A stretch of 64,000 nucleotides of DNA, taken from NCBI GenBank assembly GCA_011799875.1, contig CM022303.1, forward strand, positions 62,143,202-62,207,201, in the 5' to 3' direction. How positions within the stretch are numbered: position 1 is the first letter of the stretch; every line of letters starts with the position of its first letter. Under the pieces are notes generated by a model. The model was not told where the DNA came from and did not search any database. It worked only from the letters and a program-made list of their open reading frames with translations. Positions 1 to 10,639 of the stretch are shown here, in pieces. A program made the position numbers and the translations under genes. Source of the stretch: Thinopyrum elongatum. Lineage: Eukaryota; Streptophyta; Magnoliopsida; Poales; Poaceae.

Positions 1-146
1 CAACCTCGGTTGCCTTTTATTTTCAGATCTGCAATGGCCTGAAGAACGAGGCAATCCTTTGCCCCACTGTATTGTCTAGGTTAGAATTAATATATAAATA
101 CTGTATTTAAACCTAATTTCCTTTTCTTTTCTCAATCTGGTACCAG
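1..146 (+). other. Possible remnant of an upstream ascorbate peroxidase exon, plus intron
   Basis: A splice-acceptor-like stretch (TTTTATTTTCAG) ends at about position 26 and is followed by a short frame reading like DLQWPEERGN. This loosely resembles the EWPxRGG segment of ascorbate peroxidases. The distal catalytic part expected between this and the next exon is missing. The remainder looks like an AT-rich intron ending in ACCAG at 146. The exon assignment is weak. Confidence 0.25.
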
Positions 147-1703
147 GAAGCTGGTGGGCCCAAAGATTCCAATGAATATGGACGGGTTGATGTCACAGGA
201 CTGAGCAGTGTCCACGTGAAGGGAAGCTTCCTGGTTAGAAATTTTGTTTACTGCATATTCCAGCTGTTGTGTTTGTATATCCTTCTCTCTCTCATCTTTG
301 AGTTTGTAAATGTTTCAAAGATGCGAAACATCCTGACTGCTTTGCAGTAAACCAAGTGTATTCGTTATCTCCATGATCTTACTGATAATTCCATCGCCAC
401 ACATCAAGACAAGAGTTGTTATTAATAATTTGGAGATAAAAAAAGGCACCTGTGTATTGATAATGCATTTATATGATGATTGCTAATTCTTCAATATGTG
501 TTATTTATGTTTTTTCAGATGCTGGCCCGAGTGCTCCGGCTGACCACTTCAGGCTGGTTATTCTACAGAATGGGCCTTGATGACAAGGTATGTAAATAAT
601 GATCTGTGTCACCTGTTTGTCCATGCTGTTTGGCTGGCTTTGTTGAGTTGTGGTACCCTGTATTTGCAGGAAATCGTGCTTTGTCTGGGGCACATATACT
701 TGGAAGGTCTAGGCCTGAACGGAGGGGCTGGGGGAAACCTGAAACAAATATAATGTATGCTGTTCTAACTTTTCTGTGTATATATATGCTACCTTGGATT
801 GTGTAATTCCCAGGTTAAGATTGCATAGCAGTGCGGTATCATTTTGACCACTGCTGGAAATTTGCATACTTCAAAAGTAAAATTACACTTAAATCTCTTG
901 GGAACATAGCTGTGCTTATTTTCAAGATTTGTACACTTTACATAATGTTTCTTAGCCTTTGTTACATCTGATGGTGTCAGTTGAGATGCAAAAATTTGTC
1001 CAAACAGTCCTTATGGTACCGCTTCAAAACAAAATGCTGTGTGCACCTTGCTCCATGTAGATGGACAAGTGAATTGCCTGCGTGAGTACTGTTCTTCCAT
1101 TATTTGCTTTGACAGAAAAAAGGTCCTGGTGCACCTGGTGGACAATCATGGACAGCTGAATGGCTGAAGTTTGATAACAGTTACTTCAAGGTAAGAGCCC
1201 CGTTCAATATTTGACATGACTGGACAATTCATCTGGTTTGTTAGATCTGAGTGGTAGCGATACTTTAGGAGATAAAGAGATCAGGATCTCTTGTGTTGCC
1301 TACAGATGTGCATTATTTGAGGACCCAACATTCAAGGTGAGTCTGATGCTCAAATGTATGTTCCCGGCATCCTATGAGAGCGAAGTAATTCCTTAACCGT
1401 CTGCATGAGAATTCACAACGCTTTCAGGTCTATGCAGAGAAATATGCAGCAGACGACGAAGAGCATTCTTTAAAGACTATGCGGAGGCTCGCTAAATGAG
1501 CAGCCTGGGTGCAAAGTTTGATCCTGCCGAGGTCAGTGTCAGCATTCCGTCCACAGTTTACCAAGAGTGTGCCGCCCTTCAGTTTATTCTACAAACCATT
1601 ACACACGCGTTGCTCTGCTCTCTGCTGATTTGATCCAACTTATCGTCCTTGTGTTTCAAGCTGATCTATGTGGCTGTCCGCAGGATTCTCATTGGATGAT
1701 TAG
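147..1703 (+). pseudogene. Chloroplast-type L-ascorbate peroxidase, unprocessed pseudogene (3' half)
   Basis: An intact enzyme of this family would reduce hydrogen peroxide with ascorbate in chloroplasts. Exon-like blocks lie at 147-233, 519-587, 670-754, 1116-1190, 1269-1336, 1428-1531 and 1684-1703, and most are bounded by AG and GT. They encode, in order, [39 protein letters not shown] (the proximal haem-ligand His region), [18 protein letters not shown] with DNSYFK, LVLPTD then ALFEDPTFK, VYAEKYAAD, and SSLGAKFDPAE then FSLDD. The [10 protein letters not shown] insert marks the chloroplast isoforms. The short FSLDD end suggests the stromal rather than the thylakoid form. It is broken by single-base frameshifts in at least the 147, 519, 670, 1269 and 1428 blocks and by a TAA in YAEAR-stop. 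Introns are kept, so it is not a retrocopy. The 5' half lies outside the window or is lost. Confidence 0.88.
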
Positions 1704-4700
1704 CGCGGCGCGTGAGCCAGAGAACCCTTGAAGCAGCCAAACACACTTCCAGAAGAGTACATCATACCCCTTCCCACTCCCCAGTTGTTGAATCATGGCA
1801 CAGCTCTTTCACCCACTTGATCATCGATAAAACAAAGGGCTCACTTTGTTGTGATCCCTCGCAGGACTAGGGGACGGCACAACTTAATCACCATTGTTCC
1901 TCTCCAGCTTGGTGTCACCATACTACAGGACGAGGCATTTTCCCAACTTATTATCATATATGTACAAGATACTAGAGATTTTCTTTTCCAACCTGGTCAA
2001 ATTGTTAGATTTGGCAATGAGGTGCAAAATAATACAGGCATGCCAAACAAATCTGAGCCATTCATTCATGTGAACCTGCTCGATGAGAAATTCGTTTCAT
2101 TCGAAATGCATCACATGATGCTTGCCTGCCGCCTGTGTTGTGCTTGTTGCTGTGCTGTCATTTTTCTATTAGTCATGTGGCTCATCGAGCACGGTGGGGT
2201 GGTGGTGCAGTAAAAATCAGATCTGCAATACTGTAATAATACATAAACCCCTAGACCCTACCGCCTCTGAGGAGTGCCCCGGCGCAGACAGGAGTAATTT
2301 CCATTGGCGAGCTCCCCGTCTTTGTCTCTGAGGATTATCACTCTGGATTGCAGAAAACATGATAGGGGATTGTGTGTGTTGGGTTGGGGAGGATCATTTT
2401 TTATTTAGCTGTTGTTACAAAGAGTATGTTGTGACTATCTCCTTACTCAATTCCTGGAGAGAGATAATCCTCTTCGCATTGTTTTATACGGAGTGCTGAT
2501 TGTGATTTTGTTGTACGCAGGGTTGGCCAGCTTTGAGCAGATTCGTCGTAGTGACTGCCGATGGCCTACAAGTCCATCTCTTCTGCAGCTCGATTCCCTC
2601 TTATTTTGTAGACTGGAGGTGGACTGAAAGGTGAGATGAAGGTTAGTAGTACTTACTGAGAATTCCTTTATTGGTTAATTGAGTGCGTCTCCAAGAAGCA
2701 TAGAGGTTAGCTTATGCAGAGATTTTCCTGCTTATGTCCGGAGGTTCTTGAGACATGGTGCAATGCCGATGTGGTGTGCTTCGATATGGATAGTAATGTA
2801 TGTTTTTTCTTAGAACAGTTAACAAGGATATTTTTCTTCTCGGGTCTAGAAACCATGATTCCTTTATGTAGTTTTGTAGCTTGGTTTATTTAAAATTTCA
2901 GTATTCATGTTAACAATCACTAAAAATGATACAATTGTGGATGTGGTTCTTTGAAACAATCACTAAAAATGATAAATATGCAAGTGATGACAGATTGTTG
3001 TTACCATGTGGATCTTAAGCTCCACCATTTCCTAATTTGCTCTCCTGGCCGACCCTAAGTTTCCCGGCAAGGCGACGGTGTGCGAACCAGTGCGCCTGCT
3101 AGCTGTATTGCAGCTCGCGGATGGGCGGATGTTGCACATGAGCAGATGAAAGAGGAATAATTGAAGCCACATGCCTCACACATTCTTGCTCCCTGACAAT
3201 GGGAGTACTAGGTTGCAAACTCCTTTCCCTCCCTTAATTTACATTCCTTTTAGATTATCCATCACTGATGTTGATTGTTGACTGAAATTTTAGTTCTGTT
3301 GGATGCACACCTCATATTTGCACACTATGTGTTTATCTATTTAGTTGGTCCTCAGTTACTGAAAATAGATAGGTTGTCCACAATGGATGTCGAATTTGGT
3401 GTTGGAATTGTTAATGAGAATCTGGAGAGTGGCCTAATGTTACATCAACCTTTCTTATGTGCCCCAAATGCACTATCAGTGTTGATCAGCTACAAAGAAC
3501 ATAGCAAATATGGCTGGATTAAAATGGAGGTACATGGAATACAATCCAGCAGAGGAACTCAACGACTCTAAAAACTCGTAGAAAGGGTATATCATCTAGC
3601 TATTATCGGTTGTAGGTGTGCGCATAGTTTTTGCGTACCATGACATAACATCCACAGTTTCGTGAAATTTGAAGTCCCATGTCTTATCATATTGTTCATT
3701 TTGCACTCGGCTTTCATAGAAGACAATGGTTTGTTTTCTTTTGTTCATACGACCTGTTTCGGGCTTTTGAGATCAGTTTCAAGCTCTTGATACTTTGAAG
3801 TTTATACTGCACTTAACATAAAAATACCTGGGCATATGTTTTTTTTATTGAGCAGAGTGAACATCTATACTTGGATGCTCTTCCACAGGCACTCCACTGT
3901 TGACTTGATTACTGATGGAAGGATCTCCATGCCGATTGCTGTTGGGAATCATTTGCCTCTACACGAGACCCTCTCATGTTGTATTATACAATGAGCTACC
4001 CTGACGTCTCCACCGACAGCTATTTGAACCTCAGTGCAAATCTTCTGTAAAAATGACTCACATCAAGTCTTTTGCACTTTCCTCTCAACTTCTAAATGGG
4101 GATCATATTATGTGTTATGCTTTCTTTGAGATATATCAATGGCCATGGAGTTCCTTTTATGTGCACCCGCTTCATACCTTTCTATCTAAAATTATATGGT
4201 GTGTACTACGAGCTATCTGGGGTTGGTCTGATTGGGTGGCATGTGGCATGTAACTAAACTTATTTGTACTGGACCTATTGTTATATAACTATCTATACCT
4301 CTTTTGGTTGAGTTCACATCAAAACGAGGCATTATAAATGTCTATATATTTTGGGTCGGTTCATGGATGGTGCTTTTGTGTAAAACTATATCTGCTATGT
4401 CTATTTTATATGCAATGCTCTTTGTACCAGGTTGGATATGGCTGACCGACAGGGGTGTGGCAAGCCGTTATTCTTATCAGGTTCAATATGACCACAAGCC
4501 GCACTACAATCTAGTATATATGCTCAATGGTCGCACTGGACATGCTCGAGACAAAAGCAGCTGGATGCATCGTGCACTGCAGATATACGGTACCTCTCCC
4601 CAAACGAATGGACCCCATCGCCCATCGTATGTCCATTAGTTTAATCATATGGAATAACTTATGGCATGACCAGACCAGTCATGACATGCTCACATGCATT

Positions 4701-4780
4701 CTCCTCTTAACGTTCTCACATGCATTAGTTTAACCATATGGATAGTATAACTTATGGCATCGAGTGTAGCAGCGGGGTTC
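1704..4780. other. About 3 kb without a recognisable gene
   Basis: This stretch follows the peroxidase relic and may include its old 3' flank. Open frames at 1851-2213, 2412-2627, 3275-3571 and 4304-4639 are short. I recognise no family in them and see no consistent coding signal. The 1851 frame ends in a hydrophobic Cys-rich run that could look like a membrane helix, but nothing supports it as a protein. A short imperfect direct repeat (CATTAGTTTAAYCATATGG ... ACTTATGGCAT) lies at 4633-4669 and 4723-4761. Confidence 0.5.
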
Positions 4781-5240
4781 GGGATGTAAGTGGACAAGTC
4801 GCTGGACACCTAGCTACTTGTCCGAGCCGTACCTTAGACGGGATTACGCGGCCGGCTGTCCACTGAACATTCATGCGGACATTGTCGGCTTCCCGGCCAG
4901 CAATGCCGATGTCGGCACCGGGCAGAAGCAGCAGTTGTCGTTCACGCCGACGATGACAGGCCTACATCCCAACCAACTTCACCATCCTGCCGTGGCGCAC
5001 CCTTACCTGTGCTCAGCACCGGACCCGGAACTCCAAGGCTGTTGTTGTCTTGATCTTTAGACTGCAAGCATGAGGCCGCCGTCACATTCCGCTTGGCCAC
5101 ACGTACGTCGTGCTGCTCGGGGACGTCGGCAACCTTCCTTCGTGCGAGAGCTTGACGCGGTCCAATAACGAGCCGGCCGGTGGTCACAGCAATTTATGTC
5201 TGGTTCCGTCGGCAACCTCCCAGGTCGACAGAGCAGACAA
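4781..5240. other. GC-rich, gene-like stretch of unknown identity
   Basis: Base composition shifts to GC-rich compared with the AT-rich DNA before it, as in grass exons. Both strands carry 80-codon open frames (4818-5060 plus, 4942-5187 minus), but neither resembles a family I know. It may be a decayed exon or captured gene fragment. No splice sites or start context support a gene model. Confidence 0.3.
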
Positions 5241-5267
5241 ACCAGGATTTGGATATTGTGTGTGTGT

Positions 5268-5308
5268 GGGGGGGGGGGGGGGGGGGGGGGTGGGGGGGTG
5301 GGAGGGGG
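5268..5308. repeat. Poly-G tract
   Basis: A run of 23 G follows a short TG repeat, then continues as G-rich sequence broken by single T or A. Such tracts are often assembled with the wrong length. Confidence 0.9.
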
Positions 5309-5462
5309 TCAAAATATCCAGTGCAAAATGTAATCATATAGAACAAGGTTCCACTTCGGCGACCTAAAAACATCATTACATTTGTATTAATTTAAATTGA
5401 CCTCTACAACTGCCAATAAGATCAAAAATATTAATAATTTTATCGGAAGATATCTTAGCTGC

Positions 5463-6620
5463 TTATTCATTTTCTATGTAAATTATCATGCAATGGCGAA
5501 GTAAATCGTCTCCCATTTTACTTCGAAGACGTGTCTTGACAATTTTCATAGCTAAAAAAGCCCGCTCTGCGGTCGCCGTTGAGACTGAGAGAATGATAAC
5601 TAGCCGCAGCAACCTGTCAACCATTGGATATGCAGAAGCTTTACCGGTTTTAACTAGTCCTTTTGTTAAACTAGCAATTGATGGCAAGGTCATCAGTTCT
5701 GGATGGTTGCACACATCTAGCTGAAAATGAGGTAGCTGACTTTCCAGCTGAGCTATTTCTTGACTTGAAAAATCAGCGGGATATAATTTTTCTACAAGAG
5801 TGCCTTGGGTCCAATGATGAACAAAGAGTAAGGAGCTCTGTTGCATGGGTACTAAATCGATCATTCAACTCACTCAGTTGTTGATCAACTGCAATACTGA
5901 AAACATCTACTTTGTAGTGGTGGAGCGTTGTTGTGTTGTCATTCTTATTTCGAGATTTGGTGACATCAACATACCTATGAAAATGAATTACAATGTCAGC
6001 TGAATTCACAAGATAAAAACAACCAAGATATAATTTAATATAAGTTATGTAATTTTAGAGAGTAGAGAAACATACTTGCGGTCCAAATCTGGGATATCAA
6101 TGTCGTGCTTCTCACAGAAAGATTTGACCTTCTCTAAAAGAGATTCCCAACCATGTTCCCTTAGTTCACCAAGTAGGACCTTTGTATTAGAAACAGAATC
6201 CAAGGCATTTAAAATATCCAAAGATTTGTGTTGGAGTTTCTGACACAACACATCAATAATCTGCATAATCTTTTCCATCAGGTGTAGAATGAACACAAAA
6301 TCAAATGATATGACAATTTTAAGGGATCCAACGGCATCTCCACGAAAATATTTTGTGATTAAACGGTCACTTTCTATACCTCTTAAGACCGCAACTGTAG
6401 CAGCAAACATCTTTTTTAAGCTCTGTATGGACTTGTACTGTGAACTCCATCTTGTATCTCCAGGTCTCTATAAGGTGCCTATTTGGTTGCCTGTATCAAG
6501 CTCTCCCAACTCAATTTCACAAGCAATTTCATCCACTTGATTCACAAGTAACTCATCATTGCGCTTTGTAGAAGCACTAACAACATTGTACCTTCCGTGA
6601 TGCAGCAGCAAGAGCCTGCA
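5463..6620 (-). pseudogene. hAT-superfamily transposase relic (DUF4371/ZMYM1-like type), C-terminal half
   Basis: Transposases of this family cut and paste hAT DNA elements. Reading leftward, 6620-6076 encodes blocks ending GDTRWSSQYKSIQSLKKMF and then a helical region with LRGIESDR and EKHDIDIPDLDRK. An intron at 5975-6075 (GT donor, AG acceptor on the minus strand) joins DRK to YVDVTKSRN. The last exon ends at 5463 with the hAT dimerisation block (STATAERAFLAMKIVKTRLR, then SKMGDDLLRHCMIIYIENE). A TAG interrupts the frame just before RPGDTRW at about 6470, and frames shift near 6560-6600 and again near 5850. The N-terminal zinc finger and the first part of the catalytic domain are absent. 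The ends of the parent element were not found. It is dead as a protein. Confidence 0.85.
5975..6075 (-). other. Intron in the hAT transposase relic
   Basis: On the minus strand the sequence reads CCGCAA/GTATGTTT at the donor and TTTTCATAG/GTATGTTG at the acceptor. Joining them restores the continuous frame D-R-K-Y-V-D-V expected in this family. Confidence 0.75.
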
Positions 6621-6642
6621 CATGTAGTCTCGTTACTATTTC

Positions 6643-6648
6643 CATGTG

Positions 6649-6679
<31 letters not shown>

Positions 6680-6680
6680 G
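6643..6680. repeat. Compound (TG)n(TA)n microsatellite
   Basis: TGTGTGTGTGTG is followed by about ten TA units, just upstream of the truncated end of the hAT transposase relic. Confidence 0.9.
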
Positions 6681-7276
6681 CATCCGGGGACTTCGTGCAT
6701 CCTTGCATCCGTCCATCCTAAGCCTTTCGATCCAGATCATGCGAGCAGCATCAAAACCATGAATAATTTACACTTAGACGCCCGCCAAGGCACTTAAGCC
6801 ACTGTATTTTTGTGGTAGTTGAGGGTGCTATATGAACGGTTTCAAAGATGAGGGTTGTAAATCAAACCGAGTGGTTAGTTCAGGGTTGAAATATGGACTT
6901 TTCTCTTTTTAAATAGACCCCCTTCAAGCGTTTCAGCCTCTTCGTAGGATCGGAACAGATCGATTCTTAAAACATGCAGATCACAAACCAGGGGCGGAGG
7001 CAGGACAAAAAACTAGTGGGGGCAAAGAGATATACAATTTTTTTCTTTCTAGAAACATGTATACGAACTAATGGGTTGATCATTTAAAGGACGAACCACA
7101 CAAGGATACGTATAGTGTCGAAGAAGCAAAATCATATAATTTATTATAAGATAATGTCATCACACACATAACTATGATATGTTCAGTGCCAAAATAAAAG
7201 TAAACTAACCGCTTAAGACAGAATAACTTGAGAAATATGGGTATGCCGTTCCTTTTTGTTGCCATGTCCCTGATTT

Positions 7277-7607
7277 CTAGCCTTCAAGCTGCATGAAAAA
7301 AAAATCATTTTTAAACATAGCGAGAATGTAAACATTGATAGATGAAAATAAAAGCTTGAGCACATTACCTCCTTCCGTTTCATCCCACGACGATTTTTCG
7401 CATGAAAGCGTTTAAATATCACCTCTTTAGGAATAGCATCCAACATTTCTTTTTCCACAAAGCAAATAAGGCTATTGCTCAAATAATCATCACCCATCTT
7501 GTTATGCAAAGGATTCTTCACAAGCTTCATTGCCGAGAAGCATCTCTCAATAGTTGCAGTGACAACAGGAAGAGTCAGTACTAGCTTTAAAAGTCGATAG
7601 ACAAAAG
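7277..7607 (-). pseudogene. 3' end of hAT transposase inside the deleted element
   Basis: Reading leftward from 7607, the frame encodes YRLLKLVLTLPVVTATIE, then RCFSAMKLVKNPLHNKMGDD and SLICFVEKE. This is the hAT C-terminal dimerisation region (compare ATAERAFSAMKIVK in relatives). It continues to RRGMKRKE at 7369. An 80-base intron (7289-7368, GT..AG on the minus strand) can be spliced to LEG and a TAG stop at 7277. All upstream coding sequence has been deleted. It is related to, but clearly diverged from, the relic at 5463-6620. Confidence 0.85.
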
Positions 7608-7949
7608 GTTATAAATTGACGTACATTAAGTCAGTATAGTACTATAGTCTATATATTTTATTCTACTCCCAGCAGAACTGAACCTAGGGTTTGAGGAGTG
7701 GTTAAACTTATTCATACGAAATGGTTATATGAAGCTAGATTGAGTCAACCTAATTACCAACTTGTACCTTTTAAACATGGAATCAGAATAGAATAATACT
7801 TTGAAAATTAGAAGGGAAAGATCAGAACTGAACCTGATGAGTGGCGCTCGTCTTTTTCAGTTTTTCTCCTTAGGGACGGCAACCCGGCCGGCCGGTCGGC
7901 GACTCGGCGTGTACGTGTAGAACTGCAGATCGAGGCTGATAGTTGGAGC

Positions 7950-7972
7950 CCGGCGGCGGCGGCGGCGGCGAC
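7950..7972. repeat. (CGG)n trinucleotide repeat
   Basis: A run of GGC/CGG triplets lies in the GC-rich 5' part of the deleted hAT element. Confidence 0.8.
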
Positions 7973-8339
7973 AACTTCGTTTTGTTTCGGCGGTCGTGCG
8001 AGAAGCCAGGCGATGGACGAACGATACGGTTTTCTTATTGTTTGACGAACGCGTACGTTTCTAGCGACTTGAGCCTGCTCGTATGCATTCTCTCAATCTC
8101 TCTAAGATGGGCTCCTCCGCTGCTGTCCTTTTCCCACACAAGAGAAGATGGGCTGGGCTTTATATAACATAACAGTAGAGAAGTAGCCAGGCCAGTGGGG
8201 GCAAACATCCTGGGCCGAGCGGGGGCAAAGCCATATATCTGAAGCCAGGTATAAGTGGCACCAAAAATCGAGTGGGGGCATTCGCCCCCACGACCCTGTA
8301 CGTGCGTTCGCCCCTGTCACAAACAGCAGCGGGCTACGC

Positions 8340-8520
8340 GATGGCGACCACACAACACGGCGGCTCGGCAGGCGTTGGCCATCGGGCTGATCACAAAACG
8401 CAGCAGCCGGCGACGGGGACGAACACAGGGCAACGGCAACGTAGCGGCGACCACACATCACGGCGGCCTGGCAGGTGTTGGTCACCAGCCAACCACATAA
8501 CGCGGCGGCCGGCGGCCGGC
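8340..8520. repeat. Two-copy GC-rich tandem repeat, period about 103 bp
   Basis: GCGACCACACAACACGGCGG at 8343 recurs as GCGACCACACATCACGGCGG at 8446. The similarity continues through GGCAGGYGTTGG and ACGCRGCRGCCGGCG. It lies directly outside the right target duplication of the hAT element and so belongs to the older host sequence. Six-frame ORFs here are products of the GC-rich composition. Confidence 0.7.
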
Positions 8521-8569
8521 GGCGTACGGGGACCAACAACTCGAGAAGGATTCATGACATGCATGCAGC

Positions 8570-8755
8570 CAGTGGCGGAGCCAGGAATTAAAGATTAGGG
8601 GGGTTAAATGACACAAACTTTGGATTACAGGGGTCAAACTACACTAATGCATGTATTATTCTCTAAATTATGCACTGTTAATTGCTATATTAGTACCAAA
8701 TCACTGATGTTAGGGGGGCAGGGCCCCTGCTGGCCCCCCCTTGTCTCCGCCACTG
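8570..8755. mobile_element. hAT-type MITE, 186 bp, with 8-bp TSD
   Basis: The element starts CAGTGGCGGAGCCAGG and ends CTCCGCCACTG, a perfect 11-bp terminal inverted repeat. It is flanked by CATGCAGC on both sides (8562-8569 and 8756-8763). The 8-bp duplication and the CAGTGGCGGA terminus are typical of non-autonomous hAT elements of grasses. It has no coding capacity. Its terminus resembles, but differs from, the larger hAT element ending 254 bp to the left. Confidence 0.92.
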
Positions 8756-8763
8756 CATGCAGC

Positions 8764-10383
8764 CTCACGTGCTAGCTAAGCTACCATTCTTAAGAAGTTG
8801 CTCCCCACTACTCCCTATTCTCTCATCATGCACACTGTCTACATGAGCGATGTGCCATGTCATTATTCAGAGTTCCAGCTACTCCAACTCAGCATACATG
8901 CCACGTCAGCAGTTTCCTTGAATGCACGCGCAAGAAGAAACGGGCAGCCTCAATGGTCAGCCGAAGAGTAACAGCGATTAGTGGTTCAGTTATTGCATGA
9001 TGCATTGACCTGGTAGCATGAAGCATAGTGCTACTTTTCTCTGGACACCAATGTTTTTTCCATCATCGCGTCTCTTCTCCTTCGTCTCTTCTCCACAGAA
9101 ACTCCTCTCCCACTTTGTATTCTCCAACCCCCATTAAATCACGCCAGTAGAAAGGTTGCATCGGCACCTTTCCTCCTCCTCTACCCTTCCCATCTTCACG
9201 TCCATCCCCTCGCATACCTCCCGTTTCACCGGTGCCACTTGATTTGTCATCTTCTCCTCTCGGCTATCGGGCGATGGGACGCGGGCAGAGCAATGGTTCG
9301 ATTGCCGCCCACCCAAATTGTCGAGGAGCACAAGCAAATCAGCCTATGCGCACGACGCTGCTCTTCTCCGGGTCCTCACCTCGCCGGCGGCCTCGGACAC
9401 GCCGGACGCGGCATCTATCTGGACAGGGAGTGCGGGTTCAAGTGGGAGGAGCTTGGCAAGGAGAAGCTCGTCGGGACTGTGGTCTTTCATGAGCGTCGCG
9501 TGTTCCTCTGCTGCAAGGCCCTGAGGAGTGGCGATTCCGAACACCTCTCCCACCTCCTCGGTCCTCGCCGCCGCCATCAACGCTGCCTCTCCACTTAACT
9601 TCCCGTGTTCTGCCAGCTGCTCGGCACGCCGACTTCTACAAGATCGGATGTAAATCCCCTAGCCCTTGCTTCCGCTCCGGTAAGCTAGCTGCACCAAGGT
9701 GTGGTTGGAATTCGGAACGCTTTCAGATATTTGCTGCTCGCGTATGGAGGCGCCGGCAATTCCCCGACCCTGAGTGAAGGACCTTCCATAATAGCCCCCG
9801 TCAGCCCAAAGGCATCCCTCATCTGTCATACCTACTAATTTTTGTTGTTGTTTTCTACATCCTTTGTTGAGCGATTAGGACTTGCAAAACACTTGCTTGC
9901 ATTTTTAGGTGGAACTCTTTGGTGTTGATGACTATGGCTTCTGCTTGCCTTTCTCATACATGGCAGCTAAAAGCTTTTTTTCTTCTCATTTATTTTCTCT
10001 CAGTCTGAATGTTTTCTTATCTTTACTGAACCAATATATGGGCCACTTTGGAGAGGTGATGAAGTCTAGCTACTGCCTAATTAGTCTTTTGATATAATTT
10101 GACAATCTTGCTACTGACTAGCAGCAGATTTCTTGAAGACATATGTTGTTGGGCCACATACATTCTTTTTTGCGGGCCACATACATTCGGTATCATTTTA
10201 GAACTGATCTACCTGAATGAGATGGCTACACCGAAAACATAAATATGCACGTTACTTTAATTTTCATTTGTGCTTCTAAGTGGTAGTAGTAGTACTTTTT
10301 TTGTGAGGAGGGTAATAGTAATGTTAGTTCCACCCGAGAATAATTAACAAAATTACCCCGTTCCCTAGATTGGTAAGCATATA
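8764..10383. other. About 1.6 kb with no recognisable gene
   Basis: A CT-rich section (9060-9240) precedes a GC-rich block (9240-9770) with overlapping frames in several phases, the longest 119 codons at 9239-9598. It reads IYLDRECGFKWEELGKEK in part, but I recognise no family. The shift from CT-rich leader-like to GC-rich sequence resembles a grass first exon, so a decayed gene fragment is possible. A 15-bp direct repeat GGGCCACATACATTC occurs near 10153 and 10175. Confidence 0.4.
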
Positions 10384-10634
10384 GGGAAAATATCAGGTGC
10401 TCCAGCCCTTTGGGTGCTACCGTGATACAAGCATGTGGGAGCCGTTGGATCTCAGATCTAATGGCTCCCAGGAGCTCGTGTTTTTTTGCAAAAAAAAACC
10501 CTTGGGAGTCTAAAAATTGCGTAGAAGTCTAGCAGTTCCAGCAGCCTCTCAGATGCCGTCCGATCTGAGATCCAACGGTCCAGATGTTCGTATCACGGTA
10601 GCACCCAAAGGGCTAGAGCACCTAATATTTTCCC
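10384..10634. mobile_element. Fold-back MITE with TIRs of about 50 bp, probably Mutator-like
   Basis: The left end GGGAAAATATCAGGTGCTCC and the right end, whose complement is GGGAAAATATTAGGTGCTCT, are near-perfect inverted repeats. They continue through the motif CCCTTTGGGTGCTACCGTGA and its complement, about 45-50 bp per arm. A second inverted pair (GTTGGATCTCAGATC near 10423 and GATCTGAGATCCAAC near 10562) extends the fold. ATATA flanks both ends (10379-10383 and 10635-10639). Five bases are shorter than the 9-bp duplication of Mutator elements, so superfamily assignment is tentative. Confidence 0.8.
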
Positions 10635-10639
10635 ATATA

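Larger units (their letters stand above)
6989..8316 (-). mobile_element. hAT DNA transposon, internally deleted, with TIRs and 8-bp TSD
   Basis: The left end starts CAGGGGCGGAGGCAGG and the right end finishes CGTGCGTTCGCCCCTG, giving a terminal inverted repeat core CAGGGGCG. The 8 bases outside each end are identical (TCACAAAC at 6981-6988 and 8317-8324), which is the target duplication size of hAT elements. Subterminal copies of GTGGGGGCA occur near 7013, 8190, 8220 and 8270. At 1328 bp it is too short for a full transposase. It keeps only the 3' end of the gene near the left TIR, and a GC-rich segment near the right TIR that is probably its old promoter and 5' end. It could have moved only with transposase from elsewhere. 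Confidence 0.92.

Noticed and set aside
1851..2213. 120-codon ORF after the peroxidase relic, with a hydrophobic Cys-rich end
   Set aside because: It has no similarity that I recognise and no coding context. A link to the membrane anchor of thylakoid ascorbate peroxidase was considered, but the sequence does not fit and the FSLDD-stop precedes it.
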